Notes: generated by a model from the letters alone, not told the origin. DNA of 43,459 bases from Firmicutes bacterium UBA3553 (GCA_002381185.1 DFOA01000036.1:75655-119113); one strand, 5' to 3'. Shown: positions 17,801 to 23,860, counted from the stretch's first letter. Program-made: numbers and translations.

Positions 17801-18272
17801 TAACGCCTACACGACAATGCAGATGGCTAACTATATTGCTACTATTGCAAACGGCGGATACAGACATAATGTAAGCATAATCAAGGAGATAAAAACCTAT
17901 GATGGAAAAGAAACGGATTATGTGCCTGAAAGAGAATCTGAAAGGGTTGGATTGTCTGATTACAGCTATTTGGATGTTGTCAAGGAAGGCATGAGACTTG
18001 TTTCCCTGGATGACAGTGCAAAACCCTACTCTAAGTTTCCTGTGGAAGTAGGGAGCAAGACAGGTACTGCCCAAAATCAAGGAACAAACCCTGATACAGG
18101 CAAGCCCTATGATGACTTTGCATGGTATGTTGCATTTGCCCCGTACGATGACCCTCAAATCGCAGTTGCATGTGTGTTGTTTGAAGGTGGGTCGGGACGT
18201 TATCCTACTCCGATTGTAAGGGAAGTAATAGGCGAATATTTGAAGCTATACGGAGAGAACAAGAACAATTGA
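14835..18272 (+). CDS. mrdA: Class B penicillin-binding protein (PBP2/MrdA) with large insertions
   Basis: This is the elongasome transpeptidase that cross-links peptidoglycan. After one N-terminal helix (about 14-32) comes the dimerisation motif APRGKILDRNGVLLADNVSS. Catalytic motifs are all present: SxxK as STFK (Ser767, Lys770), SxN as SCN (Ser825) and KTG (Lys1075). It has 1145 residues, where PBP2 usually has 600-750. A highly charged insertion of about 450 residues (roughly 95-560) splits the N-terminal domain, and another helical stretch lies between SxN and KTG. The TTG start follows GAGG at 14824-14827. No frameshift is seen, so the size seems real. Confidence 0.94.
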   Translation: MSLQKFFKSRYNILYMIIVFMLCVLGFRMAVLTIVEGEEYRATADIKKIKDIPVKAPRGKILDRNGVLLADNVSSFTVQMYTDEVNPENFNEISYILSKILDKNGERPIDEFPIELDTFDYIDESKEKAYVVSDNQESQAVTTDTAETVSYVSAEEKVIQAVKDNINEWLNFKSSIYGEEFNLKERVLDTILRDMEVPVKLENDQFMFSVIDKKEETGTETKEDNASDTQSDQQLSQQGSNGEMVESEEDPIKKWLKENSMNENLTADRVIGELLVKNSKYLSGLFSNSKIRKLSFDFISSKGLDANIKLVEYSFVQDEYYKNIKRSLNANHEEITPSSSAKDDFVLLTMKYSLDSLLQAVYESENGKVMPGALLIERLKEIYPDLPVRFVENGEYGSYEYTDDDLKTKYLSQHNMESGTEPYSFIKQLSFKNYDILQNLITDESIKYYSQIELLKHENPSISIAEWEYTPIRDKRNWIEKNVKTEGKEEKLNYSAEEVFRMLRETLEISSEINDYDMRNMMVIRERYEKTSYLSYHPVDICYSISEKSVAMISERSHELNGINVEIEPLRFYPQNDTAAHALGYLGKIAQDYEVQDYIVEKGYSPDDIIGKTGLEEKFESYLRGEKGKKTVEVNNVGKTIRSVSSQAPVPGDDVYLTLDDRLQKTAEDALKKGLEQIQIGGTFESEWGDFVFKDKYVNAKSGALVALDVKTGEVLAMANYPSYDLNMFATGISQEDWNSLLSDSKNPLAPRPLYNIAMLSAIQPGSTFKMITSLAALEKGVNPNTTVYCAGTMEVGDRHFSCWIYNMFGGAHGKQTMYEAIMNSCNFYFYTTVLGENLATHQPHTVKVSAEDIIGMAEKFGLNSKTGIEIDIPQETSGGVPSIDGKKINIRVYLRMFLEANIEKYLENGYKIDAGMKNEIVEEIVSWVDRDEPLTRGEVYDNLKALRLNPEKVNDYNVPLVDIIKYTYLNQAVWNVGDNLNISIGQGNNAYTTMQMANYIATIANGGYRHNVSIIKEIKTYDGKETDYVPERESERVGLSDYSYLDVVKEGMRLVSLDDSAKPYSKFPVEVGSKTGTAQNQGTNPDTGKPYDDFAWYVAFAPYDDPQIAVACVLFEGGSGRYPTPIVREVIGEYLKLYGENKNN

Positions 18273-18287
18273 TTAGCAATTGACAGT

Positions 18288-18376
18288 CAATGGATTAGCA
18301 ATGGAGTGGCGATTGATTATAAATGTGCTTTCGGCACATGGCATTAACCAATTGCTCATCAATTGCCCATCCATTG
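18288..18376. repeat. Imperfect 89-bp palindrome between mrdA and the MinD-like gene
   Basis: Two arms of about 41-43 bases (18288-18328 and 18334-18376) pair imperfectly around a perfect 6-bp core ATGTGC / GCACAT with loop TTTCG. Each outer arm ends in CAATGGAT on its own strand. Inside the region the words GATTAGCAAT and CAATTG recur. It directly precedes the ribosome site of the next gene, so an RNA hairpin here could affect its translation. It looks like a palindromic intergenic repeat rather than coding sequence. Confidence 0.6.
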
Positions 18377-18391
18377 TACAAGGAGGTTATT

Positions 18392-19108
18392 ATGGGAAAG
18401 GTAGTCTTGGTAGAATCACAAAAGAATTCTATAGGAAAGACAATTATTTGCATCAAATCAGGAATTGCATTGACTGAAAATGGTAAAAAGGTGCTTCTTA
18501 TGGATTTATCCTCAGGAAAAAAGAAAATTTCAGAGTATTTAAATGTCAATGAAGCCATCATATACGACATTAAAGATGCCTTAGACGAAACATGCTCTTT
18601 AGATCAGGCGGTAATTGAAATCAATGAAAACTTATCACTGCTTCCCTGTCCAAGAATTGCGGATAAGCTAAAAGATATAACACTGGTTGCATTTACAAAA
18701 TTAATCAATGAAGCTAAAAAAACATATGATATAATTATTGCCGATATTGACAAAATATCATCCAGTTACATTAATTTTAGTATAATCAGCAATATAGTAA
18801 CAGTAAACAACAATGATTTCTCATGCATTAAGGAAATTAACCGGAATAAATATATAGCTCAAAAATTTAATGTTGACTTAATTTCTGCGGTGCTGAACAG
18901 ATATAACAGAAAAAATGCTAAAAAAGGAACGGCGATGAATGCAAAGGACATCCATAAACTGACGGAAATAGACATGGATGTAATAATCGAAGAAAACAGC
19001 AAGTATTTAAATGCGGATTATGATTTTCTGTTTGATAGGGAAGATAATTCATTTAATAAGGCTGTTAAAATCATCGTCGAAAAAATTAATTTAACTATAT
19101 TTCTATAA
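18392..19108 (+). CDS. MinD/ParA-superfamily ATPase, divergent
   Basis: This 238-residue protein has a MinD-like layout: an N-terminal strand, a deviant Walker A in which the usual KGGxGKT reads KNSIGKT, a VLLMDLSSGKK segment in the Walker A' position, and DIIIADIDKISS in the Walker B position. A C-terminal amphipathic helix (NKAVKIIVEKINLTIFL) resembles MinD membrane-targeting tails. In many Clostridia minC and minD follow mreBCD-mrdA; here no minC is seen and the ATPase is divergent. Likely role: a cell-pole or division-site ATPase. The start is fixed by AGGAGG at 18381-18386. Confidence 0.7.
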   Translation: MGKVVLVESQKNSIGKTIICIKSGIALTENGKKVLLMDLSSGKKKISEYLNVNEAIIYDIKDALDETCSLDQAVIEINENLSLLPCPRIADKLKDITLVAFTKLINEAKKTYDIIIADIDKISSSYINFSIISNIVTVNNNDFSCIKEINRNKYIAQKFNVDLISAVLNRYNRKNAKKGTAMNAKDIHKLTEIDMDVIIEENSKYLNADYDFLFDREDNSFNKAVKIIVEKINLTIFL

Positions 19109-19140
19109 AAACAAAGACTGAATCAGGTTTTTGTTTTTTT
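19107..19140 (+). terminator. Possible terminator after the MinD-like gene
   Basis: AAAAACAAA (19107-19115) pairs with TTTGTTTTT (19130-19138) around a 14-base loop and ends in a T run. The stem is AT-only apart from one C-G pair, so it may be weak. It overlaps the stop codon of the ATPase gene. Confidence 0.4.
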
Positions 19141-19193
19141 TTAGTAATAAAGCTTGTAACATTTTAATAAAATATACGGAAGGGGTGGGTGAA

Positions 19194-19826
19194 ATGAATA
19201 AAATAACGAGAAAAAGAATCAGCATAAAGAGAAAAGATCAGTTTAATAAAAAATTAGCATTGCAGATTATATTCAGCATAGTCCTGGTGGCAGCTGTTAT
19301 TGTTACAAAGCAGCTGGATTCAGACTTATCCAGACATTTTCTAAATACCGCAGATGAAAAAGTGAACGAAAGCATTGAACCGAAAGAAGTTGGGAACTCA
19401 ATCATTGATTTTATGACAGGTGTAAAGAATAAAATACCATTTTTATCAAAGGACACTTCTGAATACGCTGCTCCTGTTAACGGAAGGATATATCAGAATT
19501 ATGGATTAAGTAAATCTGGGGAAACTTCATATTACAATCATGGCTTAGATATTGTGTCAAATACTCAATCAATAAAATCTATTTCTAACGGAAAAGTAAC
19601 TCAGTTAGGCAATAATGAAAAACTTTCAAATTATGTGGTTATTGAGGAAGATGGCAAGACAATAATATACGGGAAGATGAAAGAAGCATTCGTTAGTGAA
19701 GGAGATAAGGTTTCAAAAGGAGAAATTATAGGAGCTCTCGATGAAGAGAATATGCTTTTGCATATAGAAGTATGGGAAGACGGAGAATCTTTAAATCCAA
19801 CTAAGCTGTTTAATATGAACGAATAA
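19194..19826 (+). CDS. SpoIVFA-like membrane protein with degenerate M23 domain
   Basis: This 211-residue protein has a basic N-terminus, one membrane helix (about 20-37) and a C-terminal LytM/M23-like domain starting APVNGRIYQNYG. The active-site motifs are degraded: the HxGxD motif reads NHGLD, losing the first metal His, and the HxH motif reads LLH, losing the catalytic His. This, and the M50 protease gene directly downstream, match the SpoIVFA-SpoIVFB pair that controls pro-sigmaK processing in the mother cell. The start is ATG 19194 after GGGGTGGG; upstream in-frame codons lack a ribosome site. Confidence 0.78.
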   Translation: MNKITRKRISIKRKDQFNKKLALQIIFSIVLVAAVIVTKQLDSDLSRHFLNTADEKVNESIEPKEVGNSIIDFMTGVKNKIPFLSKDTSEYAAPVNGRIYQNYGLSKSGETSYYNHGLDIVSNTQSIKSISNGKVTQLGNNEKLSNYVVIEEDGKTIIYGKMKEAFVSEGDKVSKGEIIGALDEENMLLHIEVWEDGESLNPTKLFNMNE

Positions 19827-19832
19827 TATGTA

Positions 19833-20354
19833 ATGCTCATTTTAATTGCATTAGCTGTCCACGAGGCAGCGCATTTAATTTCTGCGGTAATTTTAAATAT
19901 TCAATTTGCTAAATTCAAAATTACTTTATTTGGGTTTAATCTTAATACTGATTTAGAAAAAGTTGCTTTTATTAAAAAGTTATTTTTATTTTTATCAGGA
20001 CCTGCATGCAATATTTGCTTGTTTTTAATATTTAAAAATACCAGGTACAATCATTTTGCAGACATCAATTTATTTCTGGCCATTGTGAATATGATTCCCA
20101 TTGTTCCTTTGGACGGAGGGAATATCTGCAAGTCGGTATTGGAAGTATTTTTGGACTTAAAAGCTGTATGCAGGTATATGATAATGACGAATACATTTTT
20201 TATTGTATGTTTTTTGGTAATCATACATATGTACGAAAATTATCTTTATCTTTTATTGATTTTAATGGGATTAAAAGGAATATTGGAAGAAAACAGATAC
20301 TTAATAGAAAAAAGCATCAGAAAAAATTATAATTTAATTAAATTTAATAAATAA
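19833..20354 (+). CDS. M50 site-2 protease, SpoIVFB-like
   Basis: This intramembrane zinc metalloprotease has 173 residues. It carries the HExxH motif as HEAAH (His10, Glu11, His14) in the first helix and the second metal motif NMIPIVPLDGG near residues 88-98, followed by further helices. By position after the SpoIVFA-like gene it is probably the pro-sigmaK processing protease. It is shorter than B. subtilis SpoIVFB (288) and lacks the CBS domain. It starts 6 bases after the upstream stop without a clear ribosome site, which points to translational coupling. An earlier start is excluded by a stop codon. Confidence 0.85.
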   Translation: MLILIALAVHEAAHLISAVILNIQFAKFKITLFGFNLNTDLEKVAFIKKLFLFLSGPACNICLFLIFKNTRYNHFADINLFLAIVNMIPIVPLDGGNICKSVLEVFLDLKAVCRYMIMTNTFFIVCFLVIIHMYENYLYLLLILMGLKGILEENRYLIEKSIRKNYNLIKFNK

Positions 20355-20733
20355 GATTGAAAAATATCACTTATTTATAAAAAAATTATTTGAAAAAAAT
20401 CAATAATAATGTATAATAGAATTACATTTGTAAATGAGAATTTATAAATGCCTCTTAAATTTTTTGCCTCAAGCCGCGGGAAACCGCGGCTTGCCCTTTT
20501 ATCAGACCTAACTCCGTTTTACTATATCGAAAATACAACTACCAATATACAAAATATAAATATAAGTATAAATATGTTTTCCTTTAAAAAGTCAAATAGC
20601 TTAAACAATGTTATCTCCCCCTTATCATTATATGTGGTATTAACAATTAATTGATAATTAAATAAATTAAGAACAGTATTGATAAGGAATGCATAAAATG
20701 AATATAAAAGCAGTAATGAAACGGAGGGTTATA
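20355..20733. other. Intergenic region without a recognised gene
   Basis: This 379-bp AT-rich region holds one strong GC-rich hairpin (20470-20493, listed separately) and nothing else I can assign. A 68-codon frame at 20448-20654 starts at the hairpin and has no family resemblance or ribosome site, so it is not called. No convincing promoter for the amidase gene was found. Confidence 0.5.
20470..20500 (+). terminator. GC-rich hairpin with GAAA tetraloop
   Basis: A perfect 10-bp stem CAAGCCGCGG / CCGCGGCTTG closes on a GAAA loop and is followed by CCCTTTT. It stands out sharply from the AT-rich surroundings. It could terminate the SpoIVFB operon, 116 bases downstream of its stop, or be the 3' end of a small RNA transcribed from 20360-20500. 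Confidence 0.55.
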
Positions 20734-21492
20734 ATGCCTACAGTGTATTTAAGTCCATCTACTCAAGAATATAATCCGTATATTACAGGCGCAGGAAGCG
20801 AAGAATATTTTATGAATTTAGTCGCTGATGCAATGATACCGTACCTTGAGCAATTTGGCATAAATTATTACAGAAATACTCCTGAAATGACGGCAGGTTC
20901 TTCAATGAGAGATTCAAATGCCAGAAACGTTGATTTTCATATAGCAATTCATTCTAATGCATCAGGTCCGGGACTGGAAGGGCGCAACAGGGGAACAATA
21001 GTATTTTATTATCCGGGAAGTTCGGACGGACAAAGGATGGCAGATATTATGGTTCAGAACTTCAGAGAAATTTATCCCCTTCCCAACCAGGTAAGAGCTG
21101 TATCAACAACAAGTTTGGGAGAAGTATCCGGCACATCTGCTCCTTCGGTATTGATTGAAGTTGCTTTTCATGACAATGTGGAGGATGCAAACTGGATACA
21201 AAATAATATTGATGCAATCGCAAGAGCTTTAGCTGATTCTGTAAACGAATATTTCAGTGGTGCAGGAACAGAAACTCAGCCTGCACAGCCGGGAACAGGA
21301 CGTACAGGAAGAGTTACCTTAACAAGCGGTTATTTAAACATAAGAAACAGTCCATCAACGAATGCACCGATTATCGGAATGGCACCAAACGGCGCAATTG
21401 TGAACATAACAGAGCAGTCCGGAGATTGGTACAGAATTAATTATAACGGAACTGACGGATATGTAAGCGGACAATATATAAGAGTTCAATAA
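20734..21492 (+). CDS. N-acetylmuramoyl-L-alanine amidase-like protein with C-terminal SH3 domain
   Basis: This 252-residue protein combines an Amidase_3-like domain (about 1-175) with a bacterial SH3 domain (about 190-252: YLNIRNSPSTNAPIIGM, DGYVSGQYIRV). In the amidase part the zinc-site Glu in GSEEYFMN, the His in HIAIHSNA and the catalytic Glu in VLIEVAFHDN are present, but the usual first His (GHGG) position reads SPSTQEYN. There is no signal peptide, which suggests release by lysis, as for spore mother-cell amidases. The start is ATG 20734 after GGAGGG; two earlier in-frame ATGs lack such a site. Confidence 0.85.
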   Translation: MPTVYLSPSTQEYNPYITGAGSEEYFMNLVADAMIPYLEQFGINYYRNTPEMTAGSSMRDSNARNVDFHIAIHSNASGPGLEGRNRGTIVFYYPGSSDGQRMADIMVQNFREIYPLPNQVRAVSTTSLGEVSGTSAPSVLIEVAFHDNVEDANWIQNNIDAIARALADSVNEYFSGAGTETQPAQPGTGRTGRVTLTSGYLNIRNSPSTNAPIIGMAPNGAIVNITEQSGDWYRINYNGTDGYVSGQYIRVQ

Positions 21493-21547
21493 TAAAAAAT
21501 GGACGGTTCTTTTGAATGAATCAAAAGAACCGTCTCCATTTTTTATT
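21491..21547. terminator. Two-way terminator hairpin (GGACGGTTC palindrome family)
   Basis: The arms AATAAAAAATGGACGGTTCT... and its partner form a stem of about 25 bp with one 2-base bulge and a loop of 5 bases. The outer ends give a T run on both strands. It lies between the convergent amidase and coat-protein genes, so it can stop transcription from both sides. The core GACGGTTCTT is shared with the palindrome at 6873-8718. Confidence 0.8.
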
Positions 21548-21797
21548 ACTGACCAGTAAGCTGGGATTTAGTCTGTTGCACTTCGTCGTCCTTAGCCATG
21601 AGAGCCGGCATATAATATCCTTTCGCCTGTGCCATCTGGAACAGCTTATATTGCGATGTCTCATCATTATTACGGATCTGTTGAATGGTAGAACGCAACG
21701 AAGGGTTCGCACATTCAGAAATGGCGTTAGCGTAGAACGTCAGACTGCTCTTTACAGATGAAAGAACATCGTTGACCATTATCTTTTCTTGTATCAT
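21546..21797 (-). CDS. CotF-like spore coat protein
   Basis: This 83-residue helical protein resembles the CotF family (ferritin-like two-helix unit): MVNDVLSSVKSSLTFYANAISECANPSLRSTIQQIRN followed in sequence by a QYKLFQMAQAKGYYMPALMA segment, where the Gly-Tyr-Tyr motif is typical. Such proteins assemble in the spore coat. It lies downstream of a second small coat-like gene, 15 bases away. Base composition is clearly higher in GC than in the surrounding genes, which may reflect transfer or selection for high expression. GGAGGAAATAA precedes the ATG. Confidence 0.82.
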   Translation of the reverse strand: MIQEKIMVNDVLSSVKSSLTFYANAISECANPSLRSTIQQIRNNDETSQYKLFQMAQAKGYYMPALMAKDDEVQQTKSQLTGQ

Positions 21798-21812
21798 TAC
21801 TTATTTCCTCCT

Positions 21813-21998
21813 CTATTTCAAAAATCCTAGCAGTTGTTGTTTGGTTTTCATTGCATCCTGTGCACCATTCTGAAAAAACTGCTTAATTTCAGGATCGGTT
21901 GCTTGCTCGGCATAGGCCTGCAATTTTTGGCAGGCAGTATCATGGGCGCCAATCAAATGACGCAGGTTCTGTAGTTCAACTTGGTTTAGTTGTGACAT
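21813..21998 (-). CDS. Small CotF-like / spore coat-associated protein
   Basis: This 61-residue all-helical protein (LNQVELQNLRHLIGAHDTAC, then KLQAYAEQATDPEIKQFF) has the pattern of a single ferritin-like helical pair, as in small coat proteins encoded before cotF-type genes in Clostridia. It is Gln-rich with one Cys. It is likely co-transcribed with the CotF-like gene 15 bases downstream. A strong ribosome site AAAGGAG precedes the ATG. GC content is raised as in its partner. Confidence 0.72.
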   Translation of the reverse strand: MSQLNQVELQNLRHLIGAHDTACQKLQAYAEQATDPEIKQFFQNGAQDAMKTKQQLLGFLK

Positions 21999-22029
21999 AA
22001 TAAAACTCCTTTCAAAATATATTCGTGTT

Positions 22030-22058
22030 TAGTATTTCAGGATGCAGACATAATATTC
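22030..22058 (-). promoter_or_regulatory. Putative sigmaG/sigmaF-type promoter of the coat gene pair
   Basis: On the minus strand GAATA (22058-22054), a 17-base spacer and AATACTA (22036-22030) lie about 30 bases before the first coat gene. This fits the forespore consensus GHATR-N17/18-CATNHTA with one mismatch. It would place the coat-like genes under late forespore control, which needs experimental proof. Confidence 0.4.
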
Positions 22059-22204
22059 ATAAATAAAAAACTAGAATACATAAAAAAAACAATTGCAAAT
22101 GCAAACCAGCTTTGTGCGGCAAAATTATGAGAAGTTATGCAATAAAAGATGCATTTATGTGTGGAACTGAACTTTCAAGGATTGGGCATAAAAAAACGAT
22201 CATT

Positions 22205-22996
22205 TTAAGTTAATATAGTTTCCAATACCTCCAAATATTCATTTGAAAATTTTTCATCCTGATTTTTCAAAATGCTTAGTGCTTCCTCTGGACCTCTAGC
22301 TTTTCTATATGGGCGCCCAGCGGTAATCGCGTCAAAAGAATCCGCAATCATAACAATTTTCGCATATTCGCTAATATGTTCCGTTTTTAACTTGTTCGGA
22401 TACCCGCTTCCATCCAGCCTTTCATGGTGCTGGATGATAATATTGGTACTTGCTTCTGAAAGTGAACAGCCGGTTATGGAGTCCATTCCAAGTTCACAGT
22501 GTTGACTGAGGATTATTTTTTCTACTTCATTTAACGGATGGGTTTTTTGCAAAATGCGCTTAGGAATTAAAAGTTTTCCAACATCGTGCAGAAGTGCACC
22601 TATACCTAATTCCATCAGGGATTTTTTTGAATATTTCAATTCTGCTGCTATTATTAGGGAAATCATTGCTACATCAATTGAGTGAGTATATACCCAATCT
22701 ATATAATTACTTAGCGTATTGATATACATCCACCAAGGTTTATGCTTTGATTCGAACAAGATTTTAATTAATATGTCACTTACCAGATCATTTGTCACAT
22801 TGAACCGTTCTTTTAGCTTACGGGTTTGCTCAACATATTTCTTCCTTTCTGATTCACAGTTTAAATTAACTTCCGATAAATCAACTCCCTTATACTGTTG
22901 CAGTTTTTTAAGTGTTTCCAAGGTGATTGGCGCACCTTTTGCCAGCAATAAAGTTCCACTCTCATTATAATAGTCTTTTGAACTGAAGGATATCAT
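22205..22996 (-). CDS. HD-GYP domain protein, predicted c-di-GMP phosphodiesterase
   Basis: This 263-residue protein has an N-terminal region of about 95 residues without a recognised domain, then an HD-GYP domain. It shows His105 (THSIDV), His137-Asp138 (LLHDVGK), and HHERLDGSGYP (190-200) with the intact GYP triplet, then ADSFDAITAGRPYR. These residues fit an active c-di-GMP phosphodiesterase. No membrane helix is present. The ATG overlaps the stop of a 25-codon leader ORF (TAATG), with AAAGGGGGC as ribosome site. The invertible-looking recombinase cassette lies just upstream, so expression may be phase variable. Confidence 0.92.
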   Translation of the reverse strand: MISFSSKDYYNESGTLLLAKGAPITLETLKKLQQYKGVDLSEVNLNCESERKKYVEQTRKLKERFNVTNDLVSDILIKILFESKHKPWWMYINTLSNYIDWVYTHSIDVAMISLIIAAELKYSKKSLMELGIGALLHDVGKLLIPKRILQKTHPLNEVEKIILSQHCELGMDSITGCSLSEASTNIIIQHHERLDGSGYPNKLKTEHISEYAKIVMIADSFDAITAGRPYRKARGPEEALSILKNQDEKFSNEYLEVLETILT

Positions 22997-23022
22997 TATA
23001 TTGTTGCCCCCTTTCCATATTT
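22952..23022 (-). repeat. Downstream copy of a 77-bp-period tandem duplication
   Basis: This segment, covering the ribosome site and first codons of the HD-GYP gene, matches 23029-23099 at about 50 of 71 positions by hand alignment, without gaps. It appears to be the original copy, with the upstream one decayed. Confidence 0.65.
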
Positions 23023-23073
23023 GCTAAAAGTAGAATTAATGTTATAATAGTTTCTCAAACTAAAATATTTCAT
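22996..23073 (-). CDS. 25-codon leader ORF, decayed copy of the HD-GYP 5' end
   Basis: On the minus strand a strong ribosome site (GAAAGGAGTGA) precedes an ATG at 23073 and 25 codons reading MKYFSLRNYYNIN, then STFSKYGKGATI and a TAA that overlaps the HD-GYP start as TAATG. The peptide resembles the first 25 residues of the HD-GYP protein (FS..YYN...T....KGA.I in both). It may be translated and couple ribosome entry to the HD-GYP gene, or may simply be the relic of a partial tandem duplication. Confidence 0.5.
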   Translation of the reverse strand: MKYFSLRNYYNINSTFSKYGKGATI

Positions 23074-23099
23074 TATACTGTTCACTCCTTTCAATATTT
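23029..23099 (-). repeat. Upstream copy of the 77-bp-period tandem duplication
   Basis: This is the partner of 22952-23022. It keeps a better ribosome site (AAAGGAGTGA) and the shared word ACTATTATAA but has lost the HD-GYP reading frame after 25 codons. Confidence 0.65.
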
Positions 23100-23136
23100 G
23101 TTAACAACATAATCAAACATAATTATGCAAAACAAG

Positions 23137-23169
23137 ATGCAACAATATATAGATTTTGTTGCTTTATTT
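23137..23169 (-). repeat. Left inverted recombination-site candidate (IR-L)
   Basis: Read on the minus strand, this 33-base site matches 23948-23980 at 29 positions, including the exact shared core AACAAAATCTATAT. It is itself a dyad: GCAACAA and TTGTTGC around a 10-base asymmetric spacer, the layout expected for a tyrosine-recombinase crossover site. It lies 64 bases upstream of the leader ORF of the HD-GYP gene. Confidence 0.65.
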
Positions 23170-23299
23170 ATTAGAAAAAGAGACGATATTTCAAGGGATT
23201 CATTAAAGTCGAATTGATTTTTCTGTATAAATCAATTGGAATAATAATTTGTTTTATATAATTTGAAGAAAAGGTAAATTTGGAGGAAATTAAGATAGC

Positions 23300-23860
23300 A
23301 TGACTGTTGAGCCAATCAGAGAGAAAGCAAAAATCAAACAATTTTATCAACACTTAAGTAGGAGTAATCCTAAATATGCAATGATTTTTAAATTTGGAAT
23401 TAACACCGGACTCAGAATTAGTGATATTATTCCTATTAAAGTATGTGATATATTTAATAAAAATTATCAATTTAAAGATTATTTAATTTTGAGAGAAAAG
23501 AAGACAGGAAAGCAGAAAAAAATTAAATTAAACAATACCCTGAGAGAATCACTGGAGTGTTATATTTTTCATCAAACTTTAGCATTTAATGATTATTTGT
23601 TTCCCAGTCAGAAGGGTGGATATGTCGGAAGAATACAGATATACAGGGTATTTAAAGAAGCTGCTGAAATACTGAATATAGAAAATTTCGGTACACACAG
23701 TTTGAGAAAAACATGGGGATACTGGACATACAAAATTTCCAAATACAATATTGGTTTAATCATGGATACCTTTAATCATAGTTCTCCAAGCGTCACTCTC
23801 CGGTATATAGGAATCAATCAAGATCAGAAGGATGAATTATATTCTATTGTACAGCTTTGA
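23300..23860 (+). CDS. Short tyrosine recombinase (FimB/FimE-sized integrase)
   Basis: This 186-residue protein consists almost only of the catalytic domain of tyrosine recombinases. The catalytic set is complete: Arg39 (NTGLRISD), Lys68 (REKKTGK), His133-x-x-Arg136 (THSLRKTWG), His160 (FNHSSPSVTLRY) and nucleophile Tyr169. It lacks the N-terminal arm- and core-binding domains of phage integrases, and its size equals that of FimB/FimE-type DNA invertases. It sits between two inverted 33-bp dyads and next to an outward-facing promoter. The nearest ribosome site is GGAGG at 23282-23286, 13 bases from ATG 23300, so translation may be weak. No other phage or mobile genes are adjacent. Confidence 0.9.
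   Translation: MTVEPIREKAKIKQFYQHLSRSNPKYAMIFKFGINTGLRISDIIPIKVCDIFNKNYQFKDYLILREKKTGKQKKIKLNNTLRESLECYIFHQTLAFNDYLFPSQKGGYVGRIQIYRVFKEAAEILNIENFGTHSLRKTWGYWTYKISKYNIGLIMDTFNHSSPSVTLRYIGINQDQKDELYSIVQL

Noticed and set aside
18280..18477. 65-codon open frame on the plus strand
   Set aside because: It runs through the palindrome and into the MinD-like gene in another frame, and is explained by both.
20448..20654. 68-codon open frame on the plus strand
   Set aside because: It starts beside the GC-rich hairpin, lacks a ribosome site and shows no family pattern. The translated product is low-complexity AT-codon sequence.
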